Shown here: piece by piece, positions 54,785 through 62,388 of the stretch
Position numbering within the stretch: the first letter of the stretch is position 1
Layout: each line of letters opens with the position of its first letter
Assembly (NCBI RefSeq): GCF_900116375.1
Contig: NZ_UETB01000007.1
Location: 1-64,000, forward strand
Origin: Georgenia satyanarayanai
GTDB lineage: Bacteria > Actinomycetota > Actinomycetes > Actinomycetales > Actinomycetaceae
Length of the DNA: 64,000 bases
Reading direction: 5' to 3'
The notes under the pieces: generated by a model
What the model saw: the letters and a program-made list of their open reading frames with translations, nothing else
The model's database searches: none
Told to the model about the DNA's origin: nothing
Position numbers and translations under genes: made by a program

Positions 54785-54859
54785 ATGAGCAAGCGCGGAC
54801 GCAAGCGCAAGGCACGCGCCAAGAGCGGTGCGAACCACGGCAAGCGCCCCAACAGCTGA
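54785..54859 (+). CDS. Ribosomal protein bL37-like, 24 residues
   Basis: 24 residues (begins MSKRGRKRKARAK, ends NHGKRPNS) from ATG 54785 with GGGAG upstream. Length, basic composition and the ANHGKRPN ending match the actinobacterial large-subunit protein bL37 seen in mycobacterial ribosome structures. A terminator hairpin follows immediately. Easily missed because of its size. Confidence 0.82.
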   Translation: MSKRGRKRKARAKSGANHGKRPNS

Positions 54860-54871
54860 ACGCTGGTAGGG

Positions 54872-54902
54872 GAAAGGGTCGGCCCGAGCGGCCGGCCCTT
54901 TC
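54872..54902. terminator. Terminator after the bL37-like gene
   Basis: Thirteen-base arms GAAAGGGTCGGCC and GGCCGGCCCTTTC with one G-T pair, between convergent bL37 and rsrA genes. Confidence 0.8.
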
Positions 54903-54926
54903 GCATGCCCGGACCGCGCGGTGCCC

Positions 54927-55208
54927 TCAGCCGGGCGAGCCGCCCGAGCGCAGCACGCTGATCTGCGTGATGACGCGCAGCCGCAGGGTCGACGGCGCGA
55001 CCTCCTGGCAGGAGCGGCGCAGGAGCAGCCGCACCCGGGCCTCCGCGTCGGTGGCCTCGCGGCAGGTGGGGCACTCGTCGAGGTGCCGGCGCAGCCGCTC
55101 GCGGTCGTGGTCGTCCATCTCGGAGTCGACGAACTCGAAGAGGTGCTCGAGGAGCTCCTCGCAGCGGCAGGCCTCGATGTCCTGGAGCGGGTCGGTGTGG
55201 TCGGTCAT
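54927..55208 (-). CDS. rsrA: Mycothiol-system anti-sigma factor RsrA
   Basis: 93 residues from ATG 55208, overlapping the sigR stop (ATGA). Zinc-binding anti-sigma motif H42-x3-C46-x2-C49 in RHLDECPTC, plus an upstream C14/C16 pair in EACRCEE that offers the fourth, redox-sensitive ligand. It holds SigR inactive when thiols are reduced; disulfide stress expels zinc and frees SigR. C-terminal residues are not conserved by eye. Confidence 0.93.
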   Translation of the reverse strand: MTDHTDPLQDIEACRCEELLEHLFEFVDSEMDDHDRERLRRHLDECPTCREATDAEARVRLLLRRSCQEVAPSTLRLRVITQISVLRSGGSPG

Positions 55209-55819
55209 GATGTCGCCTCGGTCCTCATGCCCAGCTCCCGGGCGTGGTCGGCGAGCCGCTCGCGCAGCTGGCGGCGCCCGCGGTGCAGCCGCGACATGAC
55301 GGTCCCGATCGGGGTCGACATGATCTCGGCGATCTCCTTGTAGGCGAAGCCCTCGACGTCGGCGAGGTAGACGGCGATGCGGAAGTCCTCCGGCAGCTCC
55401 ATGAGCGCGTCCCGGATCTCGGAGTCCGGGAGCCGGTCCATCGCCTCCATCTCCGCCGAGCGCAGGCCCTGGGAGGTGTGCGAGGCAGCGCGGGCGATCT
55501 GCCAGTCCTCGACGCTGTCGGCGTCGGACTGCAGCGGCTGGCGCTGCTTCTTGCGGTAGGTGTTGATGAAGGTGTTCGTGAGGATGCGGTACAGCCAGGC
55601 CTTGAGGTTGGTGCCCGGCCGGTACTGGTGGAACGCGGCGTACGCCTTGGTGAAGGCCTCCTGGACGAGGTCCTCCGCGTCCGCCGGGTTGCGCGTCATC
55701 CGCATGGCCGCGCCGTAGAGCTGGTCGAGGTAGGGCAGCGCCTCCGCCTCGAAGCGCGCGGCTCGTTCCGCGTCACTCTCGCTCTCGGGTGCGCGGTCCA
55801 GGTCTCGGTCCTCGGTCAT
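55205..55819 (-). CDS. sigR: ECF sigma factor SigR/SigH (thiol-oxidative stress)
   Basis: 204 residues from ATG 55819 (a GTG precedes it directly at 55822). Region 2 [21 protein letters not shown] with [15 protein letters not shown], and region 4 [17 protein letters not shown]...[17 protein letters not shown]. Directs mycothiol, thioredoxin and protein-quality genes under disulfide stress. The frame is open upstream through ATGs at 55906 and 55942; ATG 55906 lies right after a perfect sigmaR promoter, giving a possible 233-residue long form as described for Streptomyces sigmaR'. Confidence 0.95.
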   Translation of the reverse strand: MTEDRDLDRAPESESDAERAARFEAEALPYLDQLYGAAMRMTRNPADAEDLVQEAFTKAYAAFHQYRPGTNLKAWLYRILTNTFINTYRKKQRQPLQSDADSVEDWQIARAASHTSQGLRSAEMEAMDRLPDSEIRDALMELPEDFRIAVYLADVEGFAYKEIAEIMSTPIGTVMSRLHRGRRQLRERLADHARELGMRTEATS

Positions 55820-55914
55820 CACCCACGAGCCTAGTCCGCCGGGCCCGGAGGCGCGGTCCAGGAGGGGGTCCTGAGGCCGGTCGAGGGTAGGGGCAGAGCA
55901 GGTCATGCCGGTGC

Positions 55915-55940
55915 AACCGGCGAGCGGCGCCGAGCATTCC
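55915..55940 (-). promoter_or_regulatory. sigmaR-type promoter (GGAAT-N18-GTT)
   Basis: Reading leftward on the minus strand: GGAAT at 55940-55936, exactly 18 bases, then GTT at 55917-55915. This is the exact SigR/SigH consensus, 96 bases before the short sigR start and eight bases before an in-frame ATG at 55906. Confidence 0.85.
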
Positions 55941-56007
55941 ACGAGCGGTCCCGCGCGGTGAGCCGCACCACTCGCCGCGACGCGGAGATTGCGGTAGCAA
56001 TAGGTCC

Positions 56008-56523
56008 ATGAGCATCTCCCGCCGCCTCGCCCGCCCGCTGCTCGCCTCGTCCTTCGTCGCCACCGGTGTCGACGCGCTGATGCACCCCGACTCCCACGTC
56101 GAGCGCTTCCGCAAGGTCGAACCGGCCCTGGAGAAGGCCGGCATCCCGCCCTCGATCGCCTCCGACACCCGGCTGCTCGTGCGGGTGACCGGCGGCGTCA
56201 CGGCGGTGGCCGGGCTCATGCTCGCCACCAACCGTCGGCCCCGCACCGCCGCCCTCACCCTGGCCGCGGTCACCGTGCCGGTGTCGCTCGTCAACAACCC
56301 GATCTGGACGGCCACCAGCCGCGAGCGTCGCAAGGAGATGCGTCGCGGCCTGCTCACCGGCGCCAGCCTCGTGGGCGGCCTCCTCATCGCGGGCCTCGAC
56401 CGTGACGGCAAGCCCTCCCTCGCCTGGCGTGCCACCAACACTCGCGGCCACAAGGCCAAGATGCGGGAGGTCCGCGCCGCGGCCAAGGAGTCCAAGGCGG
56501 ACCTCAAGGCCAAGCTGGGCTGA
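56008..56523 (+). CDS. DoxX family membrane protein
   Basis: 171 residues from ATG 56008. [28 protein letters not shown] at the N-terminus, hydrophobic segments near 5-22, 66-95 and 115-132, and a basic Lys/Ala-rich tail (from about 150). DoxX proteins are small integral membrane proteins, some linked to redox stress; adjacency to the divergent sigR gene fits that loosely. No ribosome site is visible, so the transcript may be leaderless. Confidence 0.8.
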   Translation: MSISRRLARPLLASSFVATGVDALMHPDSHVERFRKVEPALEKAGIPPSIASDTRLLVRVTGGVTAVAGLMLATNRRPRTAALTLAAVTVPVSLVNNPIWTATSRERRKEMRRGLLTGASLVGGLLIAGLDRDGKPSLAWRATNTRGHKAKMREVRAAAKESKADLKAKLG

Positions 56524-56591
56524 CGCCCCGCCAGCCCCCTGCCCCCGGCGTGCTGCCCGCGCCGTCGGACGTGCCCGCTACCCTCGAAGGC

Positions 56592-57929
56592 ATGTCAACC
56601 CAGACCACGTCCGAGCTCGCCTGGCCGGCCCCCGTGGCCGCCGGCCCGCTCGACGCCGTCGTCCCGGTCCCCGGCTCGAAGTCGCTGACCAACCGCTACC
56701 TCCTCCTCGCGGCACTCGCCGCCGAGCCCACCCAGCTGCGCCGTCCGCTGCACTCGCGTGACTCCGCGCTCATGGTGGAGGCGCTGCGCGCGCTGGGGGT
56801 GCGGGTGGAGCACGTCGACGCCGACGGGCGTCCCGACGCCGACGGCGCCGACCTCCTCATCGACCCGGCCCCCCTGCGCGGGCCCGCCGAGGTGGACTGC
56901 GGGCTGGCGGGCACCGTCATGCGCTTCGTGCCGCCCCTCGCCGCCCTCGCCGACGGCACCGTCACCTTCGACGGCGACCCGCGCGCCCGCCAGCGCCCGA
57001 TGGGCTCGCTCATCGAGGCGCTGCGCGACCTCGGTGCGCAGGTGGACGACGACGGCCGCGGCGCCCTGCCCTTCACGGTCCACGGCACCGGCGGCCTGCC
57101 GGGTGGGGTCGTCGAGGTCGACGCGAGCGCCTCGAGCCAGTTCGTCTCCGGTCTCCTCCTCATCGCCCCGCACCTCGAGCAGGGCCTGGACCTGCGCCGG
57201 GTCGGGCCGATGCCGAGCCAGCCGCACGCCGCGATGACCGTCGAGGTGCTGCGCGAGCGCGGCGTCGTCGTCGACGTCGAGGTGGGCGACGACGGCGAGC
57301 CGGCACGCTGGCAGGTCCACCCCGGCCCCGTCGCGGGCGGCCTGGTCGCCGTGGAGCCGGACCTGTCCAACGCCGGGCCGTTCCTCGCCGCCGCGCTCGT
57401 CGCCGGCGGCCGGGTACGCGTGCCCGGCTGGCCCACCCGCACCTCCCAGGCCGGTGACCGGCTGCGCGAGCTGCTCGTGCGGATGGGCGCCTCGGTCGAG
57501 CTCGGCCCCGCCGGCCTCACCGTCGCCGGCACCGGTGCCATCGACCCCCTCGACGTCGACCTCCACGACGCCGGCGAGCTGACCCCGACGATCGCCGCGC
57601 TGTGCACGCTCGCCGACGGCCCCAGCCGCCTGCGCGGGGTCGCCCACCTGCGCGGCCACGAGACCGACCGGCTCGCTGCCCTCGCCACCGAGATCAACCG
57701 CCTCGGCGGGCACGCCCGCGAGACGGAGGACGGCCTGGAGATCGAGCCCGGCCGGCTCCACGGGGCCCGCGTCGAGACGTACCACGACCACCGGATGGCC
57801 ACCTTCGCCGCCGTCGTCGGCCTGCGCGTCGCGGGCACGGAGGTCGTGGACGTCGAGACGACCGCCAAGACCCTGCCCGACTTCACCCGGATGTGGACCG
57901 ACATGGTCGCGACGGGCGGCCGCGGCTGA
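56592..57929 (+). CDS. aroA: 3-phosphoshikimate 1-carboxyvinyltransferase (EPSP synthase)
   Basis: 445 residues from ATG 56592. An in-frame ATG at 56550 is less likely: TACCCT at 56579-56584 sits seven bases before 56592, typical of a leaderless start. Sixth step of the shikimate pathway: PEP plus shikimate-3-phosphate to EPSP. Key segments: VPGSKSLTNRYLLLAAL, CGLAGTVMRFVPPLAAL, DASASSQFVSGLLL and RLRGVAHLRGHETDRLAAL. aroA-rsgA next to sigR also occurs in Mycobacterium tuberculosis (sigH...aroA). Confidence 0.96.
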   Translation: MSTQTTSELAWPAPVAAGPLDAVVPVPGSKSLTNRYLLLAALAAEPTQLRRPLHSRDSALMVEALRALGVRVEHVDADGRPDADGADLLIDPAPLRGPAEVDCGLAGTVMRFVPPLAALADGTVTFDGDPRARQRPMGSLIEALRDLGAQVDDDGRGALPFTVHGTGGLPGGVVEVDASASSQFVSGLLLIAPHLEQGLDLRRVGPMPSQPHAAMTVEVLRERGVVVDVEVGDDGEPARWQVHPGPVAGGLVAVEPDLSNAGPFLAAALVAGGRVRVPGWPTRTSQAGDRLRELLVRMGASVELGPAGLTVAGTGAIDPLDVDLHDAGELTPTIAALCTLADGPSRLRGVAHLRGHETDRLAALATEINRLGGHARETEDGLEIEPGRLHGARVETYHDHRMATFAAVVGLRVAGTEVVDVETTAKTLPDFTRMWTDMVATGGRG

Positions 57930-57939
57930 GGGAGGGGCG

Positions 57940-58986
57940 ATGAGCCGACAGCGGGACACCGGCACGGACGACGAGCGCGTCCGCGTCCGGCCGTCCAAGC
58001 GCGGCTCGCGGCCGCGGACCAAGCAGCGTCCACAGCACGAGGACGCCGTCGAGGCGCGGGTCCTCGCCGTCGACCGCGGCCGCTACGCCCTCCTCACCGA
58101 GGACGGCGTGCGGCTGGTGGCGATGAAGGCCCGCGAGCTCGGCCGCGGCGCCCGCAACGCCGTCGTCGTCGGCGACCGCGTGGGCGTGGTCGGTGACACG
58201 AGCGGCACCCCCGACACCCTGGCCCGCATCGTCCGCGTCGAGGAGCGGGTGACCGCCCTGCGGCGCTCCGCCGAGGACAGCGAGGCCGCGGGCGTCGAGC
58301 GTGTCATCGTCGCCAACGCCGACCGGCTGCTCATCGTCACGGCGCTCGCCGACCCGCCCCCTCGCCCCCGGATGGTCGACCGCTGCCTCGTCGCCGCCTA
58401 CGACGCCGGCATGCAGCCGGTCCTCGTCCTCACCAAGGCCGACCTCGCCGACCCCGGGCCCTTCCTCGCCCAGTACGCCGCCCTCGAGGTGCCCGCCGTG
58501 GCGACCGCCGTCGTCGACGGCGAGGTCCAGGGCCTGGACGCCGTGCGGGAGATCGTCACCGGCCACGACTCCGTGCTCGTGGGCCACTCCGGCGTGGGCA
58601 AGTCCACGCTCATCAACGCCCTCGTGCCCGGGGCGGGCCGGGCGACCGGGATCGTCAACGAGGTGACGGGGCGCGGGCGGCACACCTCGAGCAGCGCCGT
58701 CGCGCTCGAGCTGCCCGGCGGCGGCTGGGCCATCGACACCCCGGGCGTGCGCTCCTTCGGGCTCGCGCACGTAGGCCCCGACGACCTCCTGCGCGGCTTC
58801 CCCGACCTCGCCGCCGTCACCGCCGAGTGCCCGCGCGGCTGCGACCACGAGGCCGGCGCGCGCGAGTGCGAGCTCGACGCCTGGGTGGAGCGCGGGGACG
58901 CGGGACCCGCCGGGGAGGCCCGGCTCGACTCCTTCCGCCGGCTCCTGTCGGCCCGCTCGGCCAGCGCCCTCGACCACGCGCCGTAG
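57940..58986 (+). CDS. rsgA: Ribosome small-subunit GTPase RsgA
   Basis: 348 residues from ATG 57940 (GGGAGGGG upstream), ten bases after aroA. Basic N-terminus, OB-fold about 38-105, then the circularly permuted GTPase: G4 LTKAD comes before G1 GHSGVGKST (215-223), with G3 DTPG after it; a C-terminal zinc finger CPRGCDHEAGARECELD. Matures the 30S ribosomal subunit. Confidence 0.95.
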   Translation: MSRQRDTGTDDERVRVRPSKRGSRPRTKQRPQHEDAVEARVLAVDRGRYALLTEDGVRLVAMKARELGRGARNAVVVGDRVGVVGDTSGTPDTLARIVRVEERVTALRRSAEDSEAAGVERVIVANADRLLIVTALADPPPRPRMVDRCLVAAYDAGMQPVLVLTKADLADPGPFLAQYAALEVPAVATAVVDGEVQGLDAVREIVTGHDSVLVGHSGVGKSTLINALVPGAGRATGIVNEVTGRGRHTSSSAVALELPGGGWAIDTPGVRSFGLAHVGPDDLLRGFPDLAAVTAECPRGCDHEAGARECELDAWVERGDAGPAGEARLDSFRRLLSARSASALDHAP

Positions 58987-59046
58987 CCTGCGATGTCGGT
59001 GGGCCCACCTAGGCTGGGCACCGAACCGACGGAGGGAGGCTGGGAC

Positions 59047-62000
59047 GTGCTGCACCTGCACCGCTCCGAGCGCGCCGACGCGCTCGTCCCGCCTCTCGCG
59101 ACTCTGCTCGCCGACGCCCCCCAGGACCCCTTCACGCCGGACGTCGTCGCCGTGCCCACCCGCGGGGTCGAGCGCTGGCTCGCCCAGCGCCTGTCCCACC
59201 ACCTCGGCGCCGGCCCGGGCGGCGAGCCCGGCATCTGCGCGAACGTCGGCTTCGGCTCCCCCGCCCACCTCGTCACCGGCGTCCTCGCCGGCCTGCCCGG
59301 CGCCCCGGAGGAGGACCCGTGGGCGCCCGACCGCCTCACCTGGCCCCTTCTCGAGGTCGTCGACGCCCACGCCGGCGAGCCGTGGCTGGCGCCGCTGGGC
59401 CGGTACCTCGGGGCCGACGAGGCCGACGACCACCGCCACGGGCGCCGCCTCGGGGCGGCCCGTCACCTCGCCCGCCTCTACGCCTCCTACGCCGCGCAGC
59501 GCCCGGACATGGTGCGCGCCTGGGCGCAGGGGCACGACGACGACGGCGCGGGCGGGACCGTGCCCGCGGACCTCACCTGGCAGGTGGAGCTGTGGCGCCG
59601 GCTGCGCGCGCACGTCAGTGAGCCCGGCCCGGCCGAGCGCCTGGAGGACGCGCTGCGCGCCGTCACCGAGGATCCCGGGGCCGTGGACCTGCCCGAACGG
59701 CTCAGCGTCTTCGGACCCACCCGGCTGCCCGAGGACCAGCTGCGCGTCCTGCGCGCGCTCGCCCGGCACCGTGAGGTGCACCTGTGGCTGCCGCACCCCT
59801 CCCCCGCGCTGTGGGACAGGGTCGCCGCCCCGGGCGAGCCGGCCACCCGCCGGCGCCGTGAGCAGCGCGTCCACGCCGAGCACCCGCTGCTCGCCTCCAC
59901 GGCCCGCGACGCCACCGAGCTGGAGACCCGCCTCCTTGGTGACGGCGCCACCGACACCCACCACCCCGCGCCCCGCCCCGGAGGCACGCTGCTCGCCGCC
60001 CTCCAGGAGCGCCTCGCCGCCGACGCCCCCGACGCCCCGCCGCACCGGCTCACCGCCGAGGACACCAGCGTCCAGGTGCACGCCTGCCACGGCCTGGCCC
60101 GCCAGGTGGAGGTGCTCCGCGAGGTGCTCGCCGGGCTCTTCGCCGCCGACCCGAGCCTCGAGCCGCGCGACGTCGTCGTCATGTGCCCCGACGTCGAGGC
60201 GGTCGCGCCGCTGGTCACGGCGAGCTTCGGCCTCGCGCCCGAGGGCGTGACCGACGTCCACCCCGGCCACACCATGCGGGTGCGGCTCGCGGACCGCGCG
60301 CCCGGGCGCACCAACCCCGTCCTCGGCCTGCTCGCCACGCTGCTCACCCTCGCCGACGGCCGGGTCACCGCCTCGGAGGTGCTCGACCTCTCGGCGACCG
60401 AGCCGGTGCGCCGTCGCTTCCACCTCACCGACGACGACCTCGACCGCGTGCGCGAGTGGTCCGCCACCGCCGGCGTGCGGTGGGGCGAGGACGCCCGCCG
60501 GCGGGCCCGCTTCGAGCTGCCCGCGCTGCTCCAGGGCACCTGGCACGTCGCCCTGGACCGGCTCCTGCTGGGCGCGGCCATGGCGGAGGAGGACCACCGC
60601 TACGTCGGCCACGCACTGCCGCTGGACGACGTCGACAGCACCGACATCGACCTCGCCGGACGGCTCGCCGAGCTCGTCGACCGGCTCACCGCTCTCCTCG
60701 CCGAGCTCGACGGCACGCGGCCGCTGGCGCACTGGCTCGACACCCTCGACCGTGCCGTCACCCTCCTCGCCGACACCGCGCCCGCCGACTCCTGGCAGGT
60801 GACCTCGGCCCGGCGCGTGCTCGCGGAGGAGCGCGCCCGCGCCACCGACGCGCCGCTGCGGCTGCCCGACGTGCGGGCGCTGCTCGCGGACCGCCTCGCC
60901 GGGCGGCCCACCCGCTCCGGCTTCCGCACCGGTGCCCTCACCGTGTGCTCCCTCGAGCCGATGCGCGCCGTGCCGCACCGGGTGGTGTGCCTCCTCGGCC
61001 TCGACGACGGCGCCTTCCCGCGCGGAACCCGCCAGGACGGCGACGACCTCCTCCTGCGCGAGCCCTGCGTCGGCGAGCGCGACCGCCGCAGCGAGGACCG
61101 CCAGCTCTTCCTCGACGCCGTCACCGCGGCCCAGGACCACCTCGTCCTGCTCTACTCCGGCGCGCACGAGCGCACCGGGGCCGCGCGGCCGCCCGCGGTG
61201 CCCGTCGGGGAGCTCCTCGACGCCCTGGAGGGCGCCGCCACTTCTCCCACGGGCACCGTGCGGGAGCACGTGCTGCGCCACCACCCGCTCCAGGTGGTCG
61301 ACGAGCGCAACTTCGTCCCCGGCGCCCTCGGCCGGCCCGGTGCGCCGTTCAGCTTCGACGCCGTCGCGCACCGCGCCGCCGAGGTCGGGCGCGGCGAGCG
61401 GGTCGAGCGACGCCCCTTCCTCACGGAGCCGCTGCCCGCGCTCGACCGCCCCAGCACCCTGGAGCTCGCCGACCTCGTGGCGATGCTCGAGCACCCGGTG
61501 AAGTTCTTCCTGCGCCACCGCCTGGGGCTGTCGGTGGCCGGGGAGAACGCCGAGGTCGCCGACCGCCTGCCCCTGACCCTCGCGCCCCTCGACGGCTGGG
61601 CGATCGGCGAGCGCTTCCTCCAGGCCCGCCTCGCGGGCGTGCCCGACCAGCAGGTGATGAACGCCGAGTGGCGCCGCGGCGTCACGCCGCCCAAGGAGCT
61701 GGGCCGCACCGCCCTGCTCGACGTCGGCAGCCGGGTCGTGCCCATCGCGAGCGCCGCGGCGGCCGAACGGGCCCAGCCCGCCGAGACGGTCGACGTCCTC
61801 GTCCCGCTGCCCTCCGGCACCACGCTCACCGGCACGGTCCCCGGCGTCCACGGCGGCACGGTCGTGCGTGCCACGTACTCCCGCCTGGCGCCCAAGCACC
61901 GCCTGCGCGCCTGGGTGCAGCTGCTCGCGCTCGTCGCCGCACACCCCGAGCGGCCCTGGCGCGCCGCCACCGTGGCCCGGCCCGACCACCGCCGGCCGGG

Positions 62001-62388
62001 CGCGTACGTCGCCCGCCTCTCCCCGCCCACGCCACCGGAGGCGGTCGAGCTGCTCGACCAGCTCGTCCACCTCCACGCCCTGGCCCTGCGCGAGCCGCTG
62101 CCGGTCCCGGTCCCGGTCGCCTGCACCTACGCCACCTCCCGCTCCGCCGGGGACTCCGCGGACATGGCCCTGGTCAACGCCCGGCGGGCCTGGGACGGTG
62201 ACGAGTTCCTGCGCGCGGACGAGCACCACGTCATCTGCTGGGGCACCGGCGCGAGCCTCGACGACATCCTCGGCACCCCCACCGACACCGAGCGCGCCTG
62301 GTACCCGCAGGACCCGAGCCGTCTCGGCGTGCTCGCCCGCCGGGTGTGGGAGCCGCTCCTCGCCCGCGAGCAGGTGGACAAGCCGTGA
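59047..62388 (+). CDS. recC: Exodeoxyribonuclease V gamma subunit RecC
   Basis: 1113 residues from GTG 59047 (GGAGGGAGG seven bases upstream), close to E. coli RecC's length. Starts LHLHRSERADALVPPLATLL with VVAVPTRGVERWLAQRLS, both RecC landmarks, and later VCSLEPMRAVPHRVVCLLGLDDGAFPR and LSVFGPTRLP. A helicase-like scaffold without a working P-loop; it recognises recombination hot spots within RecBCD during double-strand-break repair. Overlaps recB by GTGA. Confidence 0.93.
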   Translation: MLHLHRSERADALVPPLATLLADAPQDPFTPDVVAVPTRGVERWLAQRLSHHLGAGPGGEPGICANVGFGSPAHLVTGVLAGLPGAPEEDPWAPDRLTWPLLEVVDAHAGEPWLAPLGRYLGADEADDHRHGRRLGAARHLARLYASYAAQRPDMVRAWAQGHDDDGAGGTVPADLTWQVELWRRLRAHVSEPGPAERLEDALRAVTEDPGAVDLPERLSVFGPTRLPEDQLRVLRALARHREVHLWLPHPSPALWDRVAAPGEPATRRRREQRVHAEHPLLASTARDATELETRLLGDGATDTHHPAPRPGGTLLAALQERLAADAPDAPPHRLTAEDTSVQVHACHGLARQVEVLREVLAGLFAADPSLEPRDVVVMCPDVEAVAPLVTASFGLAPEGVTDVHPGHTMRVRLADRAPGRTNPVLGLLATLLTLADGRVTASEVLDLSATEPVRRRFHLTDDDLDRVREWSATAGVRWGEDARRRARFELPALLQGTWHVALDRLLLGAAMAEEDHRYVGHALPLDDVDSTDIDLAGRLAELVDRLTALLAELDGTRPLAHWLDTLDRAVTLLADTAPADSWQVTSARRVLAEERARATDAPLRLPDVRALLADRLAGRPTRSGFRTGALTVCSLEPMRAVPHRVVCLLGLDDGAFPRGTRQDGDDLLLREPCVGERDRRSEDRQLFLDAVTAAQDHLVLLYSGAHERTGAARPPAVPVGELLDALEGAATSPTGTVREHVLRHHPLQVVDERNFVPGALGRPGAPFSFDAVAHRAAEVGRGERVERRPFLTEPLPALDRPSTLELADLVAMLEHPVKFFLRHRLGLSVAGENAEVADRLPLTLAPLDGWAIGERFLQARLAGVPDQQVMNAEWRRGVTPPKELGRTALLDVGSRVVPIASAAAAERAQPAETVDVLVPLPSGTTLTGTVPGVHGGTVVRATYSRLAPKHRLRAWVQLLALVAAHPERPWRAATVARPDHRRPGAYVARLSPPTPPEAVELLDQLVHLHALALREPLPVPVPVACTYATSRSAGDSADMALVNARRAWDGDEFLRADEHHVICWGTGASLDDILGTPTDTERAWYPQDPSRLGVLARRVWEPLLAREQVDKP

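Noticed and set aside
55205-55942. SigR starting at ATG 55942
   Set aside because: That codon lies upstream of the sigmaR promoter's -10 (55915-55917), so a transcript from this promoter would not contain it; 55819 or 55906 are preferred.
57883-62229. Open frame of 1448 codons on the - strand
   Set aside because: Antisense to rsgA and recC, both of which have clear motifs.
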